Source: Candidatus Desulfosporosinus nitrosoreducens (lineage in GTDB: Bacteria; Bacillota; Desulfitobacteriia; Desulfitobacteriales; Desulfitobacteriaceae). Taken from it: 64,000 nucleotides of DNA. Position 1 is the stretch's first letter. Every line of letters starts with the position of its first letter. Both the position numbers and the translations under genes were made by a program. The notes under the pieces were generated by a model. That model was not told the origin of the DNA. It saw only the letters and a program-made list of their open reading frames with translations, and did no database searches. Location of the stretch: assembly GCF_030954495.1 (NCBI RefSeq), contig NZ_JAVHUW010000034.1:1-64000 (forward strand), written 5' to 3'. Below are positions 8,674 to 17,167 of this stretch, piece by piece.

Positions 8674-8702
8674 TTGGACGTATCGGGCCGGCATGGTACA
8701 AT
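8674..8702 (+). promoter_or_regulatory. Promoter of the TPR-walJ-htrA operon
   Basis: TTGGAC (8674-8679), a 17-bp spacer and TACAAT (8697-8702) lie 27 bp before the first gene. Confidence 0.6.
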
Positions 8703-8728
8703 AAAACTATGGTCAAGGGGGCGATGAG

Positions 8729-9418
8729 TTGAGGAAACGTCAACACCGTGTTTTTGCAATAATTCTTGTGGGTTTTATAGCGATTGCTATGGTGAGCTCA
8801 GGGTTTGCTATGTTTTTCAGTAACAGCGGGATACCTGCACCTAATCAAAATTCAGCAGCCAATACGAACACACTTGCCGATTATCAGGCTAAGAAAGCCC
8901 GTCTGACAGCTCTTGCCGAGCAGGCGAAGTCGGATACGGGCAACGTCGCTTTACAAACGGACCTTGGTAATGAGTATTATGACGCTGGTCTTGAGGCGGA
9001 AACAGTGGCGCCTTCTGAGTCCGCAGACAACTATAAACACGCCGTTGAGGCATATCAGAACGTCTTAAAAACGAGTAAAGATCCCAGCGTAATGGTGGAT
9101 ATGGCAACCGCCGCGTTTAAAAGCGGACAAAATGATCTGGCTGAAAAAACATATCAGGAAGCGTTAAGCATTGAACCCAATTTTTTGAATGGCTTAGTGA
9201 ATTATGGAATATTTTTGGACGATGTCAAACAGGATCTGCCCGGTGCTATCGCTCAGTGGCAAAAGGCCCAGACTCAGGCTCAAACAAGTACGGAGCAGGA
9301 TGAGATTAAAGCCTTGATTAGTCAGGCTCAAAGTCAGCTTCCGGGAGCAACCGGTGGGGTTTCAAATCCGAATCCGGCGCTGAAAAGCGGTTCAACTCCG
9401 GCACCCACAGGTAAGTAA
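8729..9418 (+). CDS. Membrane-anchored tetratricopeptide repeat protein
   Basis: This 229-residue protein has one N-terminal transmembrane helix (about residues 8-28), then two or three TPR units (about residues 60-190) and a Pro/Ser/Gly-rich tail. TPR regions scaffold protein-protein contacts, and the partner is unknown. The TTG start follows GGGGGCGATGAG. It heads an apparent operon with walJ (27 bp gap) and htrA, so a link to cell-envelope quality control is inferred. Confidence 0.7.
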   Translation: MRKRQHRVFAIILVGFIAIAMVSSGFAMFFSNSGIPAPNQNSAANTNTLADYQAKKARLTALAEQAKSDTGNVALQTDLGNEYYDAGLEAETVAPSESADNYKHAVEAYQNVLKTSKDPSVMVDMATAAFKSGQNDLAEKTYQEALSIEPNFLNGLVNYGIFLDDVKQDLPGAIAQWQKAQTQAQTSTEQDEIKALISQAQSQLPGATGGVSNPNPALKSGSTPAPTGK

Positions 9419-9445
9419 TATCACCGCAACGGAGGAGAAAGTTCA

Positions 9446-10255
9446 GTGCATTTTACAACATTGGCTAGTGGAAGTTCCGGGAATGCTATTCTTGTCGGTG
9501 AGGGTCACAGGCATTTGCTGGTGGATTGCGGGATTAGCGGCAAGAGTTTGTTGGCTAATCTTTCTCAGTTAAATATTGAAAGCTCGGAGATTGAAGGAAT
9601 TATTGTTACTCATGAACATATTGATCATATCCGGGGAGTAGGCGTGCTGGCCCGGAAGCTGAAAATTCCCATTTATGCGACAGCAGGCTTATGGCAAGCG
9701 ATGAGCTATTCGTTAGGGAAACTTGCCATGGAACAGCGTCTGGAAGTAAACACTTCCTTTTCCTGTGCCGGTCTTGATGTTCTGCTCTATCCCACTTCCC
9801 ATGACAGCCGGGAAAGCTATGGCTTGAAGATTGCCAGGCCTGAAAAGAAAGACAAGGCTCGTCTGGTTGTTGGTATTGCCACCGACAGCGGCAGGATCAC
9901 CAAAGAGATGCAGCAGCATTTGAAGGGGTGTGATGGGCTCGTCGTGGAAACGAATTACGACGAGGAACGGTTACATAACGGACCATATCCGGCCTATTTA
10001 AAACGACGTATCAGCGGGCATTACGGACATTTGGAGAACTCACAGCTGGCCATGGGGTTAGCGGAGTGGATTCAGGAAAACACCCAGCGGGTTGTGCTGG
10101 CTCATTTAAGTGAGGAAAATAATACCCCGGAAATAGCTTTGTCGACAGTGTTGGATGTGCTGAGGGATTCGAAGACTTCGAAGAGATACCCCCAGGTGAA
10201 GGTTCAGGTTGCACCTCGGCATACGCCGCATGAACTGATCATTTTGAGGGAATAA
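9446..10255 (+). CDS. walJ: MBL-fold hydrolase, WalJ/YycJ family
   Basis: The 269-residue protein shows the metallo-beta-lactamase metal motif THEHIDH (about residue 54), later ligands in TSHDSRESYG and ATDSG, and a C-terminal HLSEENNTPE motif. In Bacillus, yycJ (walJ) and htrC (yycK) end the walRK operon, and WalJ links cell division to replication; a 5'-3' exonuclease activity is reported for the family. Here walJ and htrA are adjacent but walR and walK are not in the window. The GTG start has GGAGGAGAAAG upstream. Confidence 0.85.
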   Translation: MHFTTLASGSSGNAILVGEGHRHLLVDCGISGKSLLANLSQLNIESSEIEGIIVTHEHIDHIRGVGVLARKLKIPIYATAGLWQAMSYSLGKLAMEQRLEVNTSFSCAGLDVLLYPTSHDSRESYGLKIARPEKKDKARLVVGIATDSGRITKEMQQHLKGCDGLVVETNYDEERLHNGPYPAYLKRRISGHYGHLENSQLAMGLAEWIQENTQRVVLAHLSEENNTPEIALSTVLDVLRDSKTSKRYPQVKVQVAPRHTPHELIILRE

Positions 10256-10276
10256 TAAAACTTAAGGAGGGTACGC

Positions 10277-11428
10277 ATGAGTTATTATAATGACCAAAAT
10301 AATTATTCGAAGAAAGGACCGAGCTTTCTCTCAATGATGGTTATTGCTTTGATCAGCGCCGTTCTGGGCGGGGTCATAGCAGTCGCTATAATTCCTTCCG
10401 TATATGGCAATAAACAGACAGGAGCGACGAACCAAGTTATTTTAAATGGGCAAGGGTCAACTCCTACGATCAAAACGGAAGCAGCCACCAATTTTCCTGT
10501 AGTTCAGATCGCCAAAACGGTTGGCTCAGCAGTTGTTGGAATTGCTAATTTCCAATCCAAGGGCTCCTTATTTGGCGGAGGCGGCCTGACGGAAATTGGG
10601 AGTGGTTCCGGTTTTATTGTTGATGCTCAACATGGTTATATTGTTACCAACAATCATGTTGTAACAGGTGCGGAAAAACTCGTGGTCAGTTTGGCTGACG
10701 GACGCAATATCACGGCGAAGTTAGTAGGTGCTGATGACCGTACGGACTTGGCGGTGGTTCAGATTGCGGATACTTCGAATTTAACAGCTACCCAAGAAGG
10801 AGATTCAACCAAACTGCAGGTTGGGGAATCCGTGGTTGCCATCGGAAATCCCGGGGGTCAGGAATTTGCCCGTTCTGTGACGGCCGGAGTGGTTTCAGCC
10901 ACAAATCGGGTTTTGGACATTCCGGGAGAATCGAGCTTTAACCTCATTCAAACGGATGCGGCCATTAATCCGGGTAACAGCGGCGGACCCCTTGTGAATT
11001 ATCAAGGTCAAGTCATTGGTATTAACTCGGCCAAAAATCAAGAGCCCGGTTTTGAAGGGATGGGTTTTGCCATACCTATTTCGGATGCTTTGCCGACGAT
11101 TAAGCAATTAATTGAGAAAGGGTACGCAAGCCACGCGGGTCTGAACGTTCAAATTGATCCGCGCTATACTGCGGAGTATGCGAGCCAGAGAGGGTGGCCG
11201 GCCGGGGCTTATGTTTCCAAGGTTACCTTGGGCGGACCTGCCGAACGTGCCGGTGTAGTCGCTGGGGATATCATAACCAAGATCAATGGCCAAGATGTCA
11301 AAAGTTCTCTGGAATTAACCCATGAGTTGTTCAAATATAACCCCGGTGACAAGGTGTCTGTTACAATATTCCGTAATAATAAGACAACTGATGTGTCAGT
11401 CACTCTGACGGAGATTAAGTCACAATAA
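10277..11428 (+). CDS. htrA: HtrA/DegP-like serine protease with PDZ domain
   Basis: This 383-residue protein has a single N-terminal membrane helix (about residues 15-37), a trypsin-like domain with the triad His (TNNHVVTGA), Asp (DRTDLAVVQI) and Ser (NPGNSGGPLV), and one C-terminal PDZ domain (about residues 285-375). It should face outside the membrane and degrade misfolded exported proteins. AAGGAGGG lies 9 nt before the ATG. Downstream is a 17-bp inverted repeat at 11436 and a terminator at 11572. Confidence 0.92.
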   Translation: MSYYNDQNNYSKKGPSFLSMMVIALISAVLGGVIAVAIIPSVYGNKQTGATNQVILNGQGSTPTIKTEAATNFPVVQIAKTVGSAVVGIANFQSKGSLFGGGGLTEIGSGSGFIVDAQHGYIVTNNHVVTGAEKLVVSLADGRNITAKLVGADDRTDLAVVQIADTSNLTATQEGDSTKLQVGESVVAIGNPGGQEFARSVTAGVVSATNRVLDIPGESSFNLIQTDAAINPGNSGGPLVNYQGQVIGINSAKNQEPGFEGMGFAIPISDALPTIKQLIEKGYASHAGLNVQIDPRYTAEYASQRGWPAGAYVSKVTLGGPAERAGVVAGDIITKINGQDVKSSLELTHELFKYNPGDKVSVTIFRNNKTTDVSVTLTEIKSQ

Positions 11429-11435
11429 AGAAGAC

Positions 11436-11471
11436 TTGATTCAGGTGGAGTTTTAACTCCATCTGAATCAA
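11436..11471 (+). terminator. Long hairpin directly after htrA
   Basis: TTGATTCAGGTGGAGTT (11436-11452) pairs with AACTCCATCTGAATCAA (11455-11471), 16 of 17 pairs. There is no T tract, so it may act as a 3' stabiliser or partial terminator. A weaker hairpin (CCGCTC/GAGCGG, 11495-11538) follows. Confidence 0.5.
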
Positions 11472-11571
11472 ATCGCACTTATCCGGGGATTTAGCCGCTC
11501 TTAACTCACTGCTTGCAGAAGCGGGAGTCTTAGAGCGGATTAGTCAGCGGATAAACGTCTCAATGAATTTG

Positions 11572-11618
11572 GCTTGTATCTTAGACCGTCGAATTTGGGC
11601 TAAGATACAGGCTTTTTT
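11572..11618 (+). terminator. Terminator of the TPR-walJ-htrA operon
   Basis: GCTTGTATCTTAG (11572-11584) pairs with CTAAGATACAGGC (11600-11612), followed by a run of six T. Together with the hairpins before it and the promoter after it, this accounts for the 427-base gap 11429-11855. Confidence 0.85.
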
Positions 11619-11768
11619 CTGTTTTTGCTCCAGCGCACACATTAAACAACAACGTTAGCTTTATTTACCCAGGTCCTCCTGCTATTTATAGCCGCAAAGA
11701 ACTAGACTATACTAGTATATTACACCCCGGGTTTTCGTGGATATTGCCTTCGAGTATTACATAAGAAG

Positions 11769-11797
11769 TTGAACTCCGGTCATGTATACGGTATTAT
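11769..11797 (+). promoter_or_regulatory. Promoter for glnS
   Basis: TTGAAC, a 17-bp spacer, then TATTAT (11792-11797) lie 58 bp upstream of the start. No T-box specifier or AGGGTGG motif was found in the leader. Confidence 0.6.
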
Positions 11798-11855
11798 GTA
11801 GAACAAGGATAATCGGTAAAAGCAGGATCATATTAGCGAGAAAGGTTGATCATTG

Positions 11856-13514
11856 ATGGAACATAAGCCCTCTTCCAATTTTTTGAGGAATATCATCCTC
11901 GAAGATCTAAAGTCTGGTAAGGTTGATCATATTGTTACCCGCTTTCCGCCTGAACCCAACGGTTATTTACATATAGGGCATGCCAAAGCTATCATCCTTA
12001 ATTTTGAGTTAGCCGATGAGTTCAAGGGTAAAACCCATTTGCGTTTTGATGATACAAATCCCACCAAAGAAGATACGGAATATGTTGAGTCGATCAAAGA
12101 CGATGTGCGGTGGTTAGGGTATGAATGGGATGAGTTGTTCTTCGCCTCGGACTATTTTGAGGAAATGTATCGTCGTGCGGTGTTATTAATTCAAAAGGGA
12201 AAAGCCTATGTTTGTGATTTAACCGCTGAAGAAATTAGGAAAACTCGCGGATCTTTGACGGAACCGGGGCAGCCCAGTCCCTGCCGCGACCGCTCAATTG
12301 CGGAGAATCTGGACCTGTTTGAACGTATGCGGCGTGGGGAGTTTCACGATGGAGAAAAGGTTTTAAGAGCCAAAATCGACATGGCCTCCCCGAACATTAA
12401 TTTGCGGGACCCTGTTTTATACAGGATTGCTCACGCCTCCCATCATAATACGGGTGATAAATGGTGCATTTATCCGATGTATGATTTTGCACATCCTTTG
12501 GAAGATGCCATCGAAGGTGTTACGCATTCTATTTGTACTCTGGAATTTGAAGATCATCGCCCTTTGTATGATTGGGCTGTCAGAGAATGCGAGATGAAAA
12601 ACGTACCGCAGCAATATGAATTTGCGCGCTTGAATCTCACCAATACGGTCATGAGCAAGCGTAAGCTCAAGCAGCTTGTTGAAAATAAAGTGGTTGACGG
12701 CTGGGATGATCCGCGCATGCCGACGATATCCGGACTCCGGAGAAGAGGGTATACTCCTGAGGCCATGCGCAATTTTGCCCGGGAAATTGGAGTAGCTAAG
12801 GCGGACAGCGTGGTTGACACTAAGATGTTGGAGCATTTTATTCGCGAAGACCTGAAGCTTAAAGCTCCGCGCACCATGGCTGTTTTAAAGCCTTTAAAAG
12901 TGATTATTACCAATTACCCCGAAGGCCGGGTTGAGACGCTGGAGGCTGAAAACAATTCGGAAAATCCGGAAATGGGAGTACGTGAGATTCCTTTTTCCCG
13001 TGAAATATATATTGAGCAGGACGACTTTGCAGAGAATCCGCCGCCCAAGTATCATCGGCTCTACCTCGGCAATGAGGTGCGTCTGAAAAATGCCTATTTC
13101 ATTAAATGCAACGAAATGGTTAAAGATGAGTCGGGCAAAGTTATCGAACTGCACTGTACTTATGACCCGGAAACCAAGAGCGGTACAGGTTTTACAGGCA
13201 GAAAAGTTAAAGGGACTATTCATTGGGTAGACGCCCGGCAAGCACTTCCCGCTGAATTCCGCTTATATGAACCTTTGATTTTAGACGAAGATACAGATGA
13301 TGGGACTTCTTTCCTGGAGCATATCAATCCCCACACTTTGGAGATTTCTCACGGTTTTGTGGAACAGACTTTGAAGACGGCCCAGCCGCAGGATAAATTC
13401 CAATTTTTCAGACATGGCTATTTCAACGTTGATCCCCTGTACTCTAGCCCTGAGCATCCTGTGTTCAATAGGATAGTATCTTTGAAAAGTTCCTTTGAAC
13501 TTCCGAAGCAATAA
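11856..13514 (+). CDS. glnS: Glutaminyl-tRNA synthetase
   Basis: The 552-residue class Ic synthetase shows the HIGH motif in [11 protein letters not shown] (about residue 35), the KMSKS-type VMSKRKL (about 267) and two C-terminal anticodon-binding beta-barrels. It charges tRNA-Gln directly with glutamine. The ATG at 11856 is preceded by GAGAAAGG; the codon just before it is an alternative TTG. It is monocistronic, with its own promoter. Many Firmicutes lack this enzyme and use Glu-tRNA-Gln amidation instead, so an old transfer is plausible. Confidence 0.95.
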   Translation: MEHKPSSNFLRNIILEDLKSGKVDHIVTRFPPEPNGYLHIGHAKAIILNFELADEFKGKTHLRFDDTNPTKEDTEYVESIKDDVRWLGYEWDELFFASDYFEEMYRRAVLLIQKGKAYVCDLTAEEIRKTRGSLTEPGQPSPCRDRSIAENLDLFERMRRGEFHDGEKVLRAKIDMASPNINLRDPVLYRIAHASHHNTGDKWCIYPMYDFAHPLEDAIEGVTHSICTLEFEDHRPLYDWAVRECEMKNVPQQYEFARLNLTNTVMSKRKLKQLVENKVVDGWDDPRMPTISGLRRRGYTPEAMRNFAREIGVAKADSVVDTKMLEHFIREDLKLKAPRTMAVLKPLKVIITNYPEGRVETLEAENNSENPEMGVREIPFSREIYIEQDDFAENPPPKYHRLYLGNEVRLKNAYFIKCNEMVKDESGKVIELHCTYDPETKSGTGFTGRKVKGTIHWVDARQALPAEFRLYEPLILDEDTDDGTSFLEHINPHTLEISHGFVEQTLKTAQPQDKFQFFRHGYFNVDPLYSSPEHPVFNRIVSLKSSFELPKQ

Positions 13515-13569
13515 TAAGCTACAGCTTAATGGTTTGAGGGAGAAATACTGAGATCTTGTAGTTGAACAG

Positions 13570-13625
13570 GGAGTGTCGCCAATCTGCTTTTTAAAGTAGT
13601 TAGCGATGCTCCTTATTGCTTTTTC
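13570..13625 (+). terminator. Probable glnS terminator
   Basis: GGAGTGTCGC (13570-13579) pairs with GCGATGCTCC (13603-13612) through ten pairs including two G-U. A TTATTGCTTTTT tract follows. Confidence 0.5.
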
Positions 13626-13701
13626 ACAGCAAATAATTTAATGCTTGCCTTGAAATAGCCTATAATTTTAAGATGCTGGTCTCTCTAGGCCTCTTAGTGA
13701 A

Positions 13702-14181
13702 CTAAACAGGCTCTGTTGAAATCTCACCGACCCGGGCATTGGTGGCAGAAATCAAATCGGCAGGACACAGGAAAATCTGAAGTCCCCGCAGCCCGGCACT
13801 AACAGAAACTTTTTCCTGCCGGCTTACCGCTGAGTCAATATAGGTAGGATAGGATTTTTTCATTCCCAGGGGGGATACCCCACCCCGGATGTAGCCGGTG
13901 AGAGGTTGAACTTCTTTAAGAGGAACAACCTCTACTTTTTTATTGCCGCTCAGAGCTGCCAGGCCTTTAAGGTAGAGCTCCTGATCCCCCTGGATGCAGG
14001 CCACCAGGACTCCTGTTTTGTCACCGCGGACAACTATGGTTTTATAAATTTGCTCGATGGGCAATCCAACTTTTTGAGCGACAGAAACGGCCGATAAGTC
14101 AGACTCATCGACGGGATATTCTTTAAGTTCATAAGATAGTTTCATTTGATCGAGAATACGTGCCGCATTCGTTTTGCGCAT
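13702..14181 (-). CDS. ybaK: YbaK/EbsC-type Cys-tRNA(Pro) deacylase
   Basis: This 159-residue minus-strand protein has the YbaK fold, including the conserved segments YKTIVVRGD, the GGVSPLGMKK loop with its catalytic-site Lys and Gly residues, and SAGLRGLQIFL near the end. It clears Cys mischarged on tRNA-Pro by thiolactone formation. It is convergent with glnS and alone. The start is followed closely by the divergent promoter region of the transporter gene. Confidence 0.9.
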   Translation of the reverse strand: MRKTNAARILDQMKLSYELKEYPVDESDLSAVSVAQKVGLPIEQIYKTIVVRGDKTGVLVACIQGDQELYLKGLAALSGNKKVEVVPLKEVQPLTGYIRGGVSPLGMKKSYPTYIDSAVSRQEKVSVSAGLRGLQIFLCPADLISATNARVGEISTEPV

Positions 14182-14296
14182 GGTTTTAAGACTCCTTTAT
14201 TATCGGCTATACTTGTATGCTTCCTCATCGTCCCAGCAAGATCCGCTATTCGACAAATAAGTGCTTTTTCCTGTTAATTTATAATTAAGGTAAGTA

Positions 14297-14326
14297 TTGA
14301 CAGAAGCTATTTAATATGGTTATACT
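14297..14326 (+). promoter_or_regulatory. Promoter of the MFS transporter leader
   Basis: TTGACA (14297-14302) and TATACT (14321-14326) are separated by 18 bp, placing transcription start about 70 nt before the leader peptide. Confidence 0.7.
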
Positions 14327-14402
14327 TAATAGCAGTTTTGGTCCTGCTTTGGCAAACATAAGACGTTAAATAGTTTTTTACGTTGAAAGGAGGTCGCAAC
14401 TT

Positions 14403-14474
14403 ATGAAAGAGTTAAAAGGTTTTAGAAGTTTTGCATTTTATAGGTTAATAGGCGGCCTTTGTGGAAGAATCTGA
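14403..14474 (+). CDS. 23-residue leader peptide upstream of the MFS transporter
   Basis: A short ORF starts with ATG 8 nt after a near-perfect AAAGGAGGT site (14386-14394) and ends at TGA 14472. The peptide is basic and aromatic-rich (MKELKGFRSFAFYRLI, then GGLCGRI). It is followed by two intrinsic terminators before the transporter. This layout matches ribosome-mediated attenuation of antibiotic-inducible genes, but the inducer is unknown and no obvious antiterminator could be drawn by eye. No known family is recognised. Confidence 0.55.
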   Translation: MKELKGFRSFAFYRLIGGLCGRI

Positions 14475-14496
14475 TTAATTAAGTTTTGAAGAATCA

Positions 14497-14532
14497 AGTC
14501 ATGGGCCGTAGGATTCCGTGACTTTTTATTTT
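14497..14532 (+). terminator. First attenuator-like terminator before the MFS gene
   Basis: AGTCATGG (14497-14504) pairs with CCGTGACT and is followed by TTTTTATTTT. It begins 22 nt after the leader-peptide stop. Confidence 0.65.
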
Positions 14533-14543
14533 GCAGACAGGTT

Positions 14544-14597
14544 AAAGCCATGGAACCCCTTTTCGTTTGAACGGAAGGGCGGACGTGGCTTTTTTTA
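14544..14597 (+). terminator. Second terminator, directly before the MFS ribosome site
   Basis: AAAGCCATG pairs with CGTGGCTTT around an inner CCCCTT/AAGGG stem, followed by seven T. It ends only 7 nt before the transporter Shine-Dalgarno, so it must be read through for expression. Confidence 0.75.
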
Positions 14598-14620
14598 TTT
14601 CTTTGAAGAGGAGTTTTAAT

Positions 14621-15871
14621 GTGTTCAGTTGGAAAACTTGGCTAAGCCCTTATAGAGGAATGCCTAAAGAAATTTACGTGATTTTTGCCGCTCGAATTAT
14701 TAACGCCCTTGGGTGTTTTGTTATGCCACTGCTGACAATTATTTTGACTCAGAATATTGGTTTGTCAAAACAAATGACGGGACTCTACATCAGCATTTCC
14801 GGTCTTCTGAATGTGCCCTCGGCCTTAATCGGGGGAAAATTAGCGGATACCATCGGGAGAAAAAAAGTGATTATGCTCTTTGACGGTTTGGCGATAGCTT
14901 TCTATCTTGCTGCCGGTTTGCTAAGGCCTTCGCTGTTAATGGCGTATATTTTGATGCTTGCCGGAGCATGTATGGTCACAGCGGGACCTGCTCATGACGC
15001 CCTCATCGCTGATCTAACTACAGCGCAAACCAGAAATGGAGCCTATGCCCTTTCTTACATGGGCTGGAACATTGGGTTTGCAATTGGGCCGATTATGGGA
15101 GGAATTTTATATCGAAACCATTTGCCCTTGCTTTTTATCGGGGATGCTCTGACGGCATTGGTTGCTTTAGTGTTAATAGCCCGCTTTATTCCGGAGACAC
15201 TCTGGAAAACTAAAATTACTGTAACCGCACCTTCGAGGTTGGAGAAGGGTGAAAAAGGCTCTATCATGGCGGTTTTGCTGAAACGGCCAATTCTGCTCTA
15301 TTTTAGCGTTATTATGATGGGCTACAATTTCGCCTATGCCCAGTGGGCCTTTATGCTGCCAATGCAGACCATACAGGATTTTCCGGGTTTTGGTGCGGAG
15401 TACTTTGGCTATATTGCCGCTTTTAACGGGTTTGTTGTTATGCTGTTTACACCGATCGTTTTAAAAATTACGGAAGGAATCAGCAATATGCGCCGGATGG
15501 TTTGCGGTGGGATCTTTTATGCATTAGGTTTTGGGATGCTGGGCATCTTCCATGCTCTGGCCTTAATTTTTCTCTGCGCCTTTGTCTATACCCTGGGCGA
15601 AATTATTTTAGCCATTAGTGTAACTCCCTTTGTAGTTAGTCATACTCCTATTTCTCACCGCGGGAGGATGAATTCTCTGATTCCGATGATTTTTCGTTTA
15701 GGGGATACTTTGGGACCTGTAGTTATGGGCTATATTTTAACGTATATCAGTATTGAAAGCGGCTGGAGGCTGATCGGAATTTCAGCTCTCTTTTTTACGG
15801 TGTTAATGTTCGGTTTGGAGAAGTGGGAAGGGCGGCAGCACATCCAAGTTTCCAAAGACGCAAGGGTCTAA
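14621..15871 (+). CDS. Major facilitator superfamily transporter (DHA1-like efflux)
   Basis: The 416-residue product has about 12 hydrophobic segments and the MFS motif A in the loop between helices 2 and 3 (GGKLADTIGRKKVI). Motif C-like glycines follow in helix 5 (GWNIGFAIGPIMGGIL), typical of drug:proton antiporters. The GTG at 14621 is preferred because GAGGAG lies 7 nt upstream; a longer frame from TTG 14567 would start inside the terminator stem. The leader peptide and terminator pair upstream suggest inducible expression, so export of a toxic compound is inferred and the substrate is unknown. Confidence 0.85.
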   Translation: MFSWKTWLSPYRGMPKEIYVIFAARIINALGCFVMPLLTIILTQNIGLSKQMTGLYISISGLLNVPSALIGGKLADTIGRKKVIMLFDGLAIAFYLAAGLLRPSLLMAYILMLAGACMVTAGPAHDALIADLTTAQTRNGAYALSYMGWNIGFAIGPIMGGILYRNHLPLLFIGDALTALVALVLIARFIPETLWKTKITVTAPSRLEKGEKGSIMAVLLKRPILLYFSVIMMGYNFAYAQWAFMLPMQTIQDFPGFGAEYFGYIAAFNGFVVMLFTPIVLKITEGISNMRRMVCGGIFYALGFGMLGIFHALALIFLCAFVYTLGEIILAISVTPFVVSHTPISHRGRMNSLIPMIFRLGDTLGPVVMGYILTYISIESGWRLIGISALFFTVLMFGLEKWEGRQHIQVSKDARV

Positions 15872-15994
15872 GGAGTTTTAAGGCTTGTCCGAAGATCGAC
15901 TTTCTTTTTCCTTAGGTAATCCCTATAATAGATACAAAGAACCTATCGTTGATAGTGTTTTTATTAAGGGAGTCATTGAGAGGGAGGGCCAATT

Positions 15995-17146
15995 TTGAAG
16001 CAACTTAAGGTTCTCGTATTTTCCGCGTCGTTTGGGAACGGGCATTTGAGAGCGGCTGAAGCTGTTATTGAAGGAATACGAATTAAGGAACCTTCTGCTA
16101 AAATTATTCATTTGGACTTCGGCGCTTTTCTGAATATGCGAGTCAACACAATTATCAGAGATTTTTATAGTGGGCTTTTGAAACGAGCACCAAAACTTTG
16201 GGGGCGGTTTTATTATAAAACGGGCAAGAAACAACCCCAATCAATGAGCCAGCGTTTATTAAATCAGATCGGACGAAGTAATTTTCTCAGGTATATTCAG
16301 CATTTTAAACCGGATTTGATTGTATGCACTTATCCTACGGTGTCCTCAATTCTTGCCCAGCTCAGGGCTGAGCAGATTCTCAGTGTCCCGCTGATTACAG
16401 TTATTACCGATTACACCGTCCACAGCCATTGGGTTCATCCGGGAGTGGATTGCTACATAGTGGCTTGTGCCAAAGTTAAGGAGTCGTTGGTATCTTGGGG
16501 GATACCGGGCCAGAATATTCATGTCACGGGAATTCCGGTAAGTCCTAAATTTGAAGTGAGAGAAGACCGACTGTCTACTGTGGAGAAATTAGGTTTAAAG
16601 CCGGATCTTCCGACCTTTTTATTTATGGGTGGAACCTACGTAATCTTAGAAAGCACCAAGAGGATTTGTAAAAAGCTGACAGAGTCTCAGATTCCGGTGC
16701 AATGTATAGTCGTTTGCGGAGAGAATGAAAAATTGTATGCTGCCCTTGAAGACGTGGTTGCTCAAGCCAGGAATCCTCTGGTTCGCTTTAAATTTGTGCA
16801 CAATGTTGAGGATTTGATGTCGGTGTCGGACTTGATTATTACTAAGGCGGGGGGTTTGACAGTAACCGAAGCCTTAACGAAGCATTTACCCTTGATAATC
16901 TTTAGACCAATTCCGGGACAAGAGGAGGAGAATGCGCAATATGTGCAAGGGATTGGAGCGGGATGGATTGCCGAGAACGAGGAAGAACTGGCTAGGATGT
17001 TGAGTCATTTGCTACACCATCCGGAGGATATTGAAAAAATGCGCTCTAAAGCAGCCCTTGCTTTAGCAGGGCATTCTACGGAACGAGCCGTAGAGGAAAT
17101 GCTGCAGTTGGCATTGTCATCGGGCAGGAGGCAAAGAATCGGTTGA
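15995..17146 (+). CDS. UgtP/MGDG-synthase-like glycosyltransferase
   Basis: This 383-residue GT28-type enzyme has the N-terminal MGDG-synthase domain (SASFGNGHLRAAEA near residue 12) and a C-terminal nucleotide-sugar domain with TKAGGLTVTEAL (about 285) and a PGQEEENA loop. It probably transfers a hexose from a UDP-sugar to diacylglycerol, forming membrane glycolipids. The TTG start has GAGAGGGAGGG upstream, and a TATAAT at 15924 may be its promoter. It faces the radical SAM gene tail to tail. Confidence 0.85.
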   Translation: MKQLKVLVFSASFGNGHLRAAEAVIEGIRIKEPSAKIIHLDFGAFLNMRVNTIIRDFYSGLLKRAPKLWGRFYYKTGKKQPQSMSQRLLNQIGRSNFLRYIQHFKPDLIVCTYPTVSSILAQLRAEQILSVPLITVITDYTVHSHWVHPGVDCYIVACAKVKESLVSWGIPGQNIHVTGIPVSPKFEVREDRLSTVEKLGLKPDLPTFLFMGGTYVILESTKRICKKLTESQIPVQCIVVCGENEKLYAALEDVVAQARNPLVRFKFVHNVEDLMSVSDLIITKAGGLTVTEALTKHLPLIIFRPIPGQEEENAQYVQGIGAGWIAENEEELARMLSHLLHHPEDIEKMRSKAALALAGHSTERAVEEMLQLALSSGRRQRIG

Positions 17147-17164
17147 AGATTCTTTGCCCTTTTA
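17130..17164 (+). terminator. Terminator overlapping the 3' end of the glycosyltransferase gene
   Basis: GGCAAAGAATC (17130-17140) pairs perfectly with GATTCTTTGCC (17148-17158), followed by CTTTTAATTTT. The 5' arm encodes the last codons of the gene. Confidence 0.75.
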
Positions 17165-17167
17165 ATT

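Noticed and set aside
11619..11855. T-box leader upstream of glnS
   Set aside because: No AGGGTGG antiterminator motif and no suitable leader fold; a plain promoter lies 58 bp upstream.
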